Assembly: GCA_017935905.1 (NCBI GenBank)
Contig: JAGBGO010000027.1
Location: 24,331 to 88,330 of the forward strand
Direction: 5' to 3'
DNA: 64,000 nucleotides
From: Clostridia bacterium
GTDB taxonomy: Bacteria > Bacillota > Clostridia > UBA1212 > UBA1255
Shown: piece by piece, positions 43,738 to 52,159 of the stretch
Numbering within the stretch: position 1 is the first letter of the stretch
Layout: every line of letters begins with the position of its first letter
Translations under genes and position numbers: made by a program
The notes under the pieces: model-generated
The model's database searches: none
Seen by the model: only the letters and a program-made list of their open reading frames with translations
What the model was told of the DNA's origin: nothing

Positions 43738-44880
43738 TTATGCCTTTATCTTGTCCAAAATCCACCGGGCGCACCGTTTCGACGCCTCTCCGTCTTCAAA
43801 AAATCCATTTTCCCGGGTGAAACGGTCCCAAGTCTCCCGGTAAGCAGCCTCGTCGAACCCTTGCACGCACGCCACCAATTCTTCATTGCTTTGGGCTACC
43901 GGGAAGGGCATTTCTTCTTGGGTAAAATAGAAATTGCGGTCTTTCCGATAATCTTCCATATCCAGTGCAAATCGGATACAAGGTTTCCCGCTTAAAGCAT
44001 AGTCAAACATAGAAGAAGAATAGTCCGTAATCAGCAGATCACAGCCGCAAAGCAGTTCCTGCATATCCGGATAAAGGGTCGCATCCACAATTTTGTCTCC
44101 GTCATAGGCAAATAATCCCGCCGCTTGACTTGCAACGTTTGGATGCAGACGAATCAGCACGCTCCATTTTCCACCGAAACGCGTTTCGCAAGCCTCTGCC
44201 AGACGCCCGGCATCTAAAGCGTAGGCGGTGGTAGAATGATCCGCCCGGAACGTGGGGGCATACAAAGCCACTTTTTGATCTTCCGGCAAAGAAAGACCTT
44301 TTCGAATCTTGCCGGAAATTTCCGGATGGGGTCTGAAAAACACGTCGTTTCTGGGACTGCCGTACGCACCGATCTCGCCGTCATACCAGTAACAGCGGCG
44401 AAGTGTTTCCGTAGCAAAGCGGCTGTTGGAAAGCAACAAATCCGTCTTGGCAGAATCTTTAATGGCACCGCGGGCATAATCTTCGCCCAGTGCCTCGTAA
44501 GCATCTTTCTCAATGCGTTTTAAGGGAAAGCCGTGCCACGTTTGCAAGTAGAATTGATTCTTCTTTTTGAAGCGGGCATAATTCCGGCAGTTATCCACCC
44601 ACACCCGCGCCGTCGCCAAGGCAAACACTCTTTTTGCAGAATAAAAAGGACAAGGGATGATCCCTTTCGGCAAAGTGGCGGCTTCTTTCTCGTTCTTCAC
44701 CAACCAAAGGATTTCCACGCCGGGATCCAACTCCCGCAAAGCCTCTGCAATAGCCTTGGGATTATCCGAGTAACCCCTGCCGCAGTAGCTGCTCATCACC
44801 ACTTTATTTTTGTTTACCGGAAGCAGAAGGCTCGCCACCCAACAGCCTGCTATATAAAGTTTATTCAGCAATCCCATCAT
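43738..44880 (-). CDS. CDP-glycerol glycerophosphotransferase family protein (TagB/TagF-like)
   Basis: 380 residues, single-domain length (TagB-like rather than the larger TagF). Motifs: QTWHGFPLKRI, YAPTFRADHS, a His-containing IRLHPN, and LITDYSSSMFDYALSGKP with the CDP-glycerol-binding residues. It transfers glycerol-phosphate from CDP-glycerol onto a lipid-linked acceptor at the inner membrane face. CDP-glycerol would come from the TagD-like enzyme in the same operon. Confidence 0.9.
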   Translation of the reverse strand: MMGLLNKLYIAGCWVASLLLPVNKNKVVMSSYCGRGYSDNPKAIAEALRELDPGVEILWLVKNEKEAATLPKGIIPCPFYSAKRVFALATARVWVDNCRNYARFKKKNQFYLQTWHGFPLKRIEKDAYEALGEDYARGAIKDSAKTDLLLSNSRFATETLRRCYWYDGEIGAYGSPRNDVFFRPHPEISGKIRKGLSLPEDQKVALYAPTFRADHSTTAYALDAGRLAEACETRFGGKWSVLIRLHPNVASQAAGLFAYDGDKIVDATLYPDMQELLCGCDLLITDYSSSMFDYALSGKPCIRFALDMEDYRKDRNFYFTQEEMPFPVAQSNEELVACVQGFDEAAYRETWDRFTRENGFFEDGEASKRCARWILDKIKA

Positions 44881-46150
44881 CGGTCTCCTTCCTCATGCGG
44901 TGTCTGTACTTCACTACAATAATGATACGGTACAGCAAAATCAGCGTTTCCGTAATGGATACGCTTAGTGCAAGTGTAATCATATTGATGTGATTCGTCA
45001 AGAACAAAACGCCCAGCATTATTAACTGACAGCAAGAACCTACCACGGTGGAATAATTGGCGTGTTTCGTCAGGTTCATCGCTGTCAACGTAGGGAAGCC
45101 TAAAATGTAACTGGGAAGAATCACAACGCCAACCGGAAGCATCGCCCGAAGCACATCGCCTGTAGGCCCGTATTCTGCGCCAAAGAACCAAACGCAGAAG
45201 GGTTCCGCAAAAACAAATACCACGGCACAGAAGACAAAGATAATCGGTTCTAAAATAAGCAAAACTTTCTTGACCAACTTGAAGTCTTTATTCTTTGCCA
45301 TATAAGGATAGAAACTGTCTGCAATAGGCGAAACGCCGTTCTTACCCACTGTAATCAGTCGGTCCGCAGACGTATAATAGCCGGTAACGGCACCGCTGCC
45401 GGACATAATATCCAGTAACACCGTATTGAGCGCCGTATAGGCGGTTGTGGCGATGCGGGAGAAGAAGAACACAGAAGACTGTTTGAGTTCCCCAAATACG
45501 GTACCTACACGAACTTTCGCAAACTGAATATCCAATTTCTTCACAATATGCAAATAGGCACATACAAGCGCGACACCGTTGCCTACAATATTCAAAGCAG
45601 GAATCATCCACACGTCTTCCGGCCCACGCAAGAACAAGAATACGGCCACAGCGAAAAACGTCTTAATCAGCACCGTACGAATGGTAATGGCCGTCATTTT
45701 CTCCAATCCCCGGTATAAATAGTCCGGCATCAAAGAGTTTAAGAACGTAGCAATGAACGTTAAAATCAGCACCGTCTCTTTCTGTTTCCACTCGGGAATC
45801 AGTTGGCACAATACGACAAGTCCTACGAAAGAAACCAGCGCCAGTCCAATTTTACACAACGTAACGGCACTGAAAATTTCCCGAAGACGGCCTTTGTTGG
45901 CCCGTTCTCTGGAAACTTCTTCCGTAGCGGAAAGTAAGAAGCCAAAATCAATAATTAGCTGAAAATAAACAATAATCGCAACGGATGCATTGAGTACGCC
46001 GCCGTAAACTTCCGGCCCCAGCACACGGCTTTGGTAAGGCGCCACCGCCAATGCCAAAATATACGTGGAAAATTGAAGAATATACAACATAATCGTATTC
46101 TTCAAAAGCACGCCCCGTTTGTTATTGAAATCGATCTTGCCAATTTTCAT
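44861..46150 (-). CDS. Wzx-type polysaccharide flippase (MOP superfamily)
   Basis: 429 residues from the ATG at 46150, with AGGAGAGG upstream; the longer frame overlaps the glycosyltransferase gene. About 12 membrane helices, with the family's opening KNTIMLYILQFSTYILALAVAPYQSRVLGPEVYG-like pattern. It would move the lipid-linked repeat across the membrane. Teichoic acids normally use a TagGH ABC exporter, which is not seen here. It overlaps the next gene by 20 bp. Confidence 0.9.
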   Translation of the reverse strand: MKIGKIDFNNKRGVLLKNTIMLYILQFSTYILALAVAPYQSRVLGPEVYGGVLNASVAIIVYFQLIIDFGFLLSATEEVSRERANKGRLREIFSAVTLCKIGLALVSFVGLVVLCQLIPEWKQKETVLILTFIATFLNSLMPDYLYRGLEKMTAITIRTVLIKTFFAVAVFLFLRGPEDVWMIPALNIVGNGVALVCAYLHIVKKLDIQFAKVRVGTVFGELKQSSVFFFSRIATTAYTALNTVLLDIMSGSGAVTGYYTSADRLITVGKNGVSPIADSFYPYMAKNKDFKLVKKVLLILEPIIFVFCAVVFVFAEPFCVWFFGAEYGPTGDVLRAMLPVGVVILPSYILGFPTLTAMNLTKHANYSTVVGSCCQLIMLGVLFLTNHINMITLALSVSITETLILLYRIIIVVKYRHRMRKETDDGIAE

Positions 46151-46163
46151 AAGCGATCCTCTC

Positions 46164-47144
46164 CTATGCGCCGTCGCGCATTTTAAACAGCCACGCAATC
46201 ACGCGGTAATGCCCGCCGCCCAGCAAACGGTACACCAATTTGCGCGCTTTGGGCAAATCGCTGTAATCGGCTTTTCGATAATCCGGAAATTGCGCTTGCA
46301 TATAACCCGCAAACGCTTTGAGAAGCGGATGTTTCACGTCGCCCCGAAGCACGCGAACGGAAGCCGCCAAATACAAATGCTCCACACACAAACGCTCCAA
46401 CGTCTTCTCGTATACCGCAAAAAGCCCCTGTTTGCGATACCACCCCAGCAAATCGTCAAAGGCATCTATAATTTCACGGTTTCTGTCCAAATTTGCGGAA
46501 TTCATAATAGACCCGGTCCGCTGATAGTATACGTACAAAGCCTCCGGAATCCATAAAATTTCCTTCGCCAGCGGGAAAAGCTTCGTTACGGTGCGAATGT
46601 CCTCGTACCAAACCCGCTCCGGAAACCAAATTTGATGCTCGGTAAAAAGGGTTCTTCGCCAGATCCGGCAACATGCACTGGGAATCAGCAACATATATTC
46701 CGGACGCTGCGCCAACGTGAAAGGCTCTTCCGCCGTGAAATCCCGTTCTTTCTCATAGGGGTGAATCCCCTTTTCATCTTCCAGCAGGAATCCAAAAGAG
46801 AAAATATCCACGTTTGGGTATCGCCGGGTAAAATCATCTAATCGATTCAGCGCTCCGGGGACAACGGTATCGTCACTGTCTACAAAAAACAGATACGCTC
46901 CCTGCGCCTCCTGAATGCCTGTATTGCGGGCACCCCCTAAGCCTTTATTTTGCTGGTGAATTACGCGAATTACATCGGGCCGTTCCGACGCCAGAAGATC
47001 GCAAAGAGCAACTGTTTCCTGATCCGTGGAACCGTCGTCAATCAACAAAATTTCACAGCAAGCCGTGGTACCGTCCAGCAGGGACGCCACGCACTTGCGT
47101 AAATATTGTTTAGTATTATAAACGGGGACAATCACACTGATCAT
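46164..47144 (-). CDS. Glycosyltransferase family 2
   Basis: 326 residues. GT-A fold start ISVIVPVYNTKQYLRKCV, LLIDDGSTD, NKGLGGARNTG and the DxD in FVDSDDTV. A polymer-building transferase on the cytosolic face; donor and acceptor unknown. Its start codon lies within GGTAAAATG, the window's repeated 9-mer. Confidence 0.9.
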   Translation of the reverse strand: MISVIVPVYNTKQYLRKCVASLLDGTTACCEILLIDDGSTDQETVALCDLLASERPDVIRVIHQQNKGLGGARNTGIQEAQGAYLFFVDSDDTVVPGALNRLDDFTRRYPNVDIFSFGFLLEDEKGIHPYEKERDFTAEEPFTLAQRPEYMLLIPSACCRIWRRTLFTEHQIWFPERVWYEDIRTVTKLFPLAKEILWIPEALYVYYQRTGSIMNSANLDRNREIIDAFDDLLGWYRKQGLFAVYEKTLERLCVEHLYLAASVRVLRGDVKHPLLKAFAGYMQAQFPDYRKADYSDLPKARKLVYRLLGGGHYRVIAWLFKMRDGA

Positions 47145-47159
47145 TTTACCGGGCGCCCC

Positions 47160-48263
47160 CTATTTGCCAAACTTCTCAATAATTGCATCGGCGATTCTCC
47201 GACTGGCAAGACCGTCTCCGTAAGGGTTGGACGCCTTGCTCATACCGGCATACGTCGCTTGATCTGTAAGCAAACGCATAGTTTCCTCGTAAATCACCTG
47301 CTCATCCGTGCCGGTGAGTTTCAGCGTGCCGGCAGCAATGCCCTCCGGCCGCTCCGTAGTATCCCGCAGCACCAGAACCGGTTTTCCCAAAGACGGCGCC
47401 TCTTCTTGAATGCCTCCGCTGTCGGTTAAAATAAGATACGATGCATTCTGGAAATTATGGAAATCAAACACTTCCAAAGGCTCGATTAAACGAACCCGGT
47501 CACAACCCTCTAATACTTCCTCTGCCGCTGCCCGCACCAATGGATTTTTATGAATGGGATAAACCACTTTGATATCCGGCACTTCATCGAGCACCCGGCG
47601 AATAGCACGGAAGATGCGCTTCATCGGCTCACCTAAATTCTCCCGTCTGTGGGCAGTGAGCAAAATCATACGGTCTTCTCCCACCCAATCCAATACCTCG
47701 TGGTGATAATCTGCCTCCACCGTGGTTTGCATGGCATCAATGGCCGTATTGCCCGTAACGTAAATCTTATCCCCAGGGATATTTTCCTTAAGCAAATTAT
47801 CCCGACTTAAATTGGTAGGCGCAAAGAACATATCGGTCATACAGTCCACCATCTGGCGGTTCATTTCCTCGGGGTAAGGCGAATATTTATTGTAGGTGCG
47901 AAGGCCGGCTTCCACGTGCCCGATGGCCACTTGATTGTAAAATGCCGCCAAGCCGCCTGCAAAAGTGGTGGTGGTGTCTCCGTGGACTAAAATAATATCC
48001 GGTTTCGCCGCTTTAATCACGCCGTCTAACCCTTGCAGTGCCCGGGTGGTGATGTCCGCCAAAGTCTGACCTTGCTGCATAATATTGAGATCGTAGTCCG
48101 GCTTGATGTCAAAAGTGGTCAGCACCTGATCCAGCATCTCCCGATGCTGGGCAGTAACGCAGACAATACTCTCAATTTCCGGGCGACGCTCTAATTCTTT
48201 CACCAGGGGCGCCATCTTAATGGCTTCCGGCCGCGTGCCGAATATGCTCATTACTTTAATCAT
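47160..48263 (-). CDS. mnaA: UDP-N-acetylglucosamine 2-epimerase (non-hydrolysing)
   Basis: 367 residues from the ATG at 48263 (an upstream GTG sits on the ribosome site). IFGTRPEAIKMAPLV, TAQHREMLDQVL, VHGDTTT, HVEAGLRT, and LTDSGGIQEEAPSLGKPVLVLR are full family signatures. It makes UDP-ManNAc, the donor used by the TagA-type enzyme two genes away. Cytosolic. Confidence 0.95.
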   Translation of the reverse strand: MIKVMSIFGTRPEAIKMAPLVKELERRPEIESIVCVTAQHREMLDQVLTTFDIKPDYDLNIMQQGQTLADITTRALQGLDGVIKAAKPDIILVHGDTTTTFAGGLAAFYNQVAIGHVEAGLRTYNKYSPYPEEMNRQMVDCMTDMFFAPTNLSRDNLLKENIPGDKIYVTGNTAIDAMQTTVEADYHHEVLDWVGEDRMILLTAHRRENLGEPMKRIFRAIRRVLDEVPDIKVVYPIHKNPLVRAAAEEVLEGCDRVRLIEPLEVFDFHNFQNASYLILTDSGGIQEEAPSLGKPVLVLRDTTERPEGIAAGTLKLTGTDEQVIYEETMRLLTDQATYAGMSKASNPYGDGLASRRIADAIIEKFGK

Positions 48264-48288
48264 AAATTCCACAATCCTTCACTTTGTA

Positions 48289-48681
48289 TTATGCCTTTAA
48301 ATCCGATTTAATTTGTGTGGTAGAGATATTTTCCGTTCTGGGCAAGAATACCATTTCGCAAAGATCCTGCAAACCACTGAATTCGTTGGAGTCCGCCCAA
48401 TCGCTGCCCATTACCATAACGTCTACGTTGTACTTCTTAATATCATCCGGCTTTTGTTCCCATTTTTCCTCCGGAATGACCAAATCTACGTAGCGAATGG
48501 CTTCTACGATCATCTTGCGGTCTTCGTAGGAATAATACGATTTCTTGCCTTTAATGGCGTTGAATTCATCCGTGGACACACCGACAATCAGGTAATCCCC
48601 CAGTTCTTTGGCACGTCGCAAAATATTCACGTGGCCTTTATGGAGCAAATCAAACGTTCCGTACGTAATGACTACTTTCAT
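48289..48681 (-). CDS. tagD: Glycerol-3-phosphate cytidylyltransferase
   Basis: 130 residues, normal length. The nucleotidyltransferase HxGH motif (GTFDLLHKGHVNILRRA) and the ISTTQIKS motif are intact. It makes CDP-glycerol for the TagB-like transferase of this operon. Coupled to tagA (4-bp overlap). Confidence 0.95.
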   Translation of the reverse strand: MKVVITYGTFDLLHKGHVNILRRAKELGDYLIVGVSTDEFNAIKGKKSYYSYEDRKMIVEAIRYVDLVIPEEKWEQKPDDIKKYNVDVMVMGSDWADSNEFSGLQDLCEMVFLPRTENISTTQIKSDLKA

Positions 48682-49403
48682 TTCCTCAACTTCCTTCCCT
48701 CTTTGCGCACACGGAAAATAAATTTCACGTGGCTATTGTAAAATCGTTTTATTCTCTTCGGCTCTTTCAAAATGCGATAGAGCCACTCTAAATTATGACG
48801 AATAAAAAATTCCGGTGCCCGTTCTTTGCTTCCGCTAAGCACGTCCAAACTGCCGCCCACGCCTACAAAAATGCCTTTTTCAAATTTGCTAAAATGTTTA
48901 TAAATCAATTTTTCTTGCGCAGGGATGCCCAGCGCCACCAGAATGATATCCGGCTCCGCCGCTACAATTTCTTCAAAGGCAGCGTCTTTGTCCGGCACGT
49001 AGCCGTTGATGGCGCCGGCAATGGTGAGATTGGGATATTTTTCCGCCAAAACTCGGCACATTCTATCCAAAACTTCTTGTTTGGAACCCAGCAGAAAAAT
49101 TTTCTTGCCCAGCTCATGACCATACTGCATTAAATTTTCCGCAACGTCTACGCCGGGAATCCGCTCCGTCACCTGAACGTCCAGCATAGCGGCACCTTTC
49201 ACAATGCCGATTCCGTCCGCCACCACCGTAACGTGCTCGTCCATTAATAAGGCGTGCATCTCCGGATCTTTCTCGCCAAACATAAAGGCTTCCGGATTGG
49301 CGGTTACGATAAACGTCTTTTGGTCCTGCGCCAAACGGTCCCGCAGTTCCGCCATAAATTCCGGATTGGATTGCTTATATAACCGATCAAAATACTGCTT
49401 CAT
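48678..49403 (-). CDS. tagA: WecG/TagA/CpsF-family N-acetylmannosaminyltransferase
   Basis: 241 residues. FIVTANPEAFMF, VADGIGIVKGAAML and ALGIPAQEKLIYKHF are family signatures; the Thr and Asp of TANPE and ADG correspond to the catalytic pair known in TagA. It adds ManNAc to a polyprenyl-PP-sugar primer, step two of wall teichoic acid linkage synthesis. Together with mnaA and tagD this defines the teichoic-acid character of the cluster. Confidence 0.92.
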   Translation of the reverse strand: MKQYFDRLYKQSNPEFMAELRDRLAQDQKTFIVTANPEAFMFGEKDPEMHALLMDEHVTVVADGIGIVKGAAMLDVQVTERIPGVDVAENLMQYGHELGKKIFLLGSKQEVLDRMCRVLAEKYPNLTIAGAINGYVPDKDAAFEEIVAAEPDIILVALGIPAQEKLIYKHFSKFEKGIFVGVGGSLDVLSGSKERAPEFFIRHNLEWLYRILKEPKRIKRFYNSHVKFIFRVRKEGRKLRK

Positions 49404-50557
49404 GGCGTTTCTCCTCCGCAGGATTGCATAAAATCAATCCATTTCTTCTCTACGTTCTCCTTGCTGTACGTGCGTACCGATTCCTTACCGCTTCTGCCAA
49501 TATTTTTCCGGTACGATGCATCTTCGATCATGCGGCAAATCTCCGCTACCATTTTACCCCGATCCCGATCCGGTATCAAAATCCCGTTCTCCCCGGACCG
49601 AAGAATTTCCCGGGCTCCCTGGGCACTGTCGTAAGCGATACAAGGAAGTCCCATGGCCTGAGCCTCGATTAACACCAACCCGAAGGCTTCCGTGTGGGAG
49701 GTCATTACGTAAATAGACATTTCTTTCATTCGGCTGCGAATCTGATCCTGGCTGCAGAACCCATGGAAATGAATTTGATTGCCCAAACCGGTTTCTGCCG
49801 CTTGCTGCTCTAAAGCCGGACGCAGTTCACCGTCTCCCACCAAATGCAAATCCCAATCCGGGTGGTGCTTATGGACTTCTTGATACACACGAATAAGTTC
49901 ATCCATGCCTTTTTCCGGGGAAAAACGCCCCACAGAAAGAATGCCTTTCCCGGTAAGGGGAGATTCCCCCCGGGGAATGATTTCTAAATGGTGAGGAATA
50001 TACAGGCAAGAGACCCGGGACCCCACACGACCTTTGTAGAATTCTGTCAATTCAGCCGAAACCGGCATAAAATAATCCATCTTGGCAACGGCTTTGACTT
50101 GCTTGCGAATATATTTCTCGTCACCGTTGTGATGATTGTGCTCCTGGGCAATGCAAATCGCCCCTGCAGGTGCGTGCTGCGTCAGCAGGCGATGATATAA
50201 ATACCGGGAGGAAATAAAGATATGGCCGTCACTTTTCTTGACTGCCTTCTTCATCAAATGGGTGCGTAAATAAAGTATGCGCAGGCTTCGAAAGATTTCT
50301 TTGATCATGGAAAAAGGATTCTTGCGTGCAATACTTCTCCGAAGTTCCTCTTTGTTGGGGCGAAGGTACTGCCGAAGGTACGTAATCTGAACCTTTGGAT
50401 CCACCGGGAACGCCGGCTGCTCATCCAGTTGGTACGCGGATAAAATTTCCACAGGATAATGAGCGGCCAGTAAATTCGCCTGGGAAATTACTGCTCGCTC
50501 CGCACCGCCACAACCTAAATGCAAAACCAAGAATACAATCTTATTCTTCATGCTCAT
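49400..50557 (-). CDS. Glycosyltransferase family 4
   Basis: 385 residues. GT-B fold: N-terminal GGAERAVI loop, C-terminal LSVGRFSPEKGMDEL, LHLVGDGELRP and a EAFGLVLIEAQAMGLP Glu-x7-Glu motif. A retaining transferase on the cytosolic side of the polymer pathway; sugar unknown. AAAGGA upstream of the ATG; overlaps the initiating transferase gene by 17 bp. Confidence 0.9.
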   Translation of the reverse strand: MSMKNKIVFLVLHLGCGGAERAVISQANLLAAHYPVEILSAYQLDEQPAFPVDPKVQITYLRQYLRPNKEELRRSIARKNPFSMIKEIFRSLRILYLRTHLMKKAVKKSDGHIFISSRYLYHRLLTQHAPAGAICIAQEHNHHNGDEKYIRKQVKAVAKMDYFMPVSAELTEFYKGRVGSRVSCLYIPHHLEIIPRGESPLTGKGILSVGRFSPEKGMDELIRVYQEVHKHHPDWDLHLVGDGELRPALEQQAAETGLGNQIHFHGFCSQDQIRSRMKEMSIYVMTSHTEAFGLVLIEAQAMGLPCIAYDSAQGAREILRSGENGILIPDRDRGKMVAEICRMIEDASYRKNIGRSGKESVRTYSKENVEKKWIDFMQSCGGETP

Positions 50558-51968
50558 GATGAATTTCCTTTAACATTTCCTCTTTGCGCCGTTCATTCTC
50601 CTCTGCCACGTCAAATCCTTCCGTACTTTCTTTCTGAAATACGATGCGCAAGGTCAGCAGGATGATCTTCAGATCCAACCAAATGGAATAATGTTCAATA
50701 TACATCAAATCTAGGCGGATTTTATCGTAGGCGCTGGTGTTGTATTTGCCGTAAACTTGTGCGTAGCCCGTAAGACCGCCTTTCACTTTCAAGCGGTATC
50801 CGAATTCCGGCACTTCTTCTGCATACTTGCGCACGTGTTCCAGCCGTTCGGGGCGAGGTCCCACAATGGACATATCGCCTTTCAAAATATTGATCAACTG
50901 GGGAAGTTCGTCTGCGCGAATGGCACGGATGAATCGACCTACTTTCGTAATTCTGGGATCTTTACCCGTCGCCGGAATACTCTCTCCAAATTTCTCCGCA
51001 TCTACGATCATGCTGCGGAATTTCAAAATATCAAATTCACGATAATCCCGGGTGGCTCTGCGCTGGCGGTAAAATACCGGCCCTCTGTCTTCAATTTTAA
51101 TAGCAAGGGCGATCAGCAACAGGAACGGCCACGTAATCAAAAGACCGATACCGGAAAGTACAATGTCTAAAATACGCTTTACAAAGCGCTGGGCTCTGGA
51201 AAGGCCTGTACTCTTGATTAAAACAAGGGGCGTGTCAAACAACTGGATGTCCTCTGCACCGCGAATCAATACGTCGGAAATCTTGGGCACCGCATAGACC
51301 GGCATATTGTGTTCATAACAGAATTTCAAAATATCATTACGGGTTTCTGCGGTAATATCGTTCAAAAGGACAGCATCGTAATTGAGAATTTCTGCGCAGA
51401 TTGTGTCAATATCTTCCTCGGCGGAAAGCAATTTGTTGACACGGTATTTATCCCGCCGTGTGTCCATCTTCAGTTTCATATTGAGGGCATTGTCCGTTCC
51501 GAACACCATAACCATATTGTGAGGACGGTAGAATTTATGGAACACGGCGCTGCTGAGGCAGACCATCAGGAATGCGAACACTAAGTTAATCAGCGTAATG
51601 ACCAGCATGGGAAGCGGCGGTACCATACCGTTTGCAATCAGACAAAGCTGGAAATAGGTAATGATGTTGGTAAGCACCAACGCAATCCACTGGGCTAAAG
51701 ATAATTCCAATTTACGCAGGTTTCCATACATAAAACCTTCCGTATTGTGAAAAAGGATCCAAAGAATTAACGCATAGACACCCATCAATACGTATTTGCC
51801 GCGAACCAAGTAGTCCGGGAACAATGCGTTTGCGTATCCGTGTCGCCATCCTATATAGTACGTAATCGTCAGTATTGCAATCTCCACAAAGCCTACAATC
51901 GCACGCATCATACTCTTGCTGATGCATCTGTGCTTTCGGCTGTTTTGCTTGGTGTTCTGTAACTGCAT
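50541..51968 (-). CDS. Polyprenyl-phosphate sugar-phosphate transferase (WbaP type), pathway-initiating
   Basis: 475 residues from the ATG at 51968; starts at 51989 (ATG) or 51977 (GTG) are equally in frame and the ribosome site GAGAGG is ambiguous. Four N-terminal membrane helices, a Rossmann-like middle, and a C-terminal bacterial sugar transferase domain (KRILDIVLSGIGLL, GPVFYRQRRATRDYREFDILKFRSM, DELPQLINILKGDMSIVGPRPE). It loads the first sugar-phosphate on undecaprenyl phosphate. First gene of the operon; it takes the place of the TagO enzyme of classic teichoic acid pathways. Confidence 0.92.
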   Translation of the reverse strand: MQLQNTKQNSRKHRCISKSMMRAIVGFVEIAILTITYYIGWRHGYANALFPDYLVRGKYVLMGVYALILWILFHNTEGFMYGNLRKLELSLAQWIALVLTNIITYFQLCLIANGMVPPLPMLVITLINLVFAFLMVCLSSAVFHKFYRPHNMVMVFGTDNALNMKLKMDTRRDKYRVNKLLSAEEDIDTICAEILNYDAVLLNDITAETRNDILKFCYEHNMPVYAVPKISDVLIRGAEDIQLFDTPLVLIKSTGLSRAQRFVKRILDIVLSGIGLLITWPFLLLIALAIKIEDRGPVFYRQRRATRDYREFDILKFRSMIVDAEKFGESIPATGKDPRITKVGRFIRAIRADELPQLINILKGDMSIVGPRPERLEHVRKYAEEVPEFGYRLKVKGGLTGYAQVYGKYNTSAYDKIRLDLMYIEHYSIWLDLKIILLTLRIVFQKESTEGFDVAEENERRKEEMLKEIHHEHEE

Positions 51969-52089
51969 AATTATCACAACGCCTCTCATTCAAGATGCTT
52001 GTCCATACACGTTTATATCATACCAAATTTCAGGAAATATAGCAAGCAAACTCCATTTTATCCGCCGGAGAAAAAAACGATCTTCTGTA

Positions 52090-52117
52090 TTGACAAATTT
52101 TGATTTCTCGTTATAAT
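52090..52117 (+). promoter_or_regulatory. Promoter of the ABC-DUF1854 operon
   Basis: Perfect TTGACA (52090-52095) and TATAAT (52112-52117), 16-bp spacer, 43 bp before the start at 52160. Confidence 0.75.
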
Positions 52118-52159
52118 ACACCTAACTTATTTAAAATACTCCAACGTGGGGTGTGCAAT

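Noticed and set aside
52100..52159. Upstream ATG for the ABC exporter
   Set aside because: It lies within the promoter core (TATAAT at 52112-52117), so it cannot be transcribed from it.
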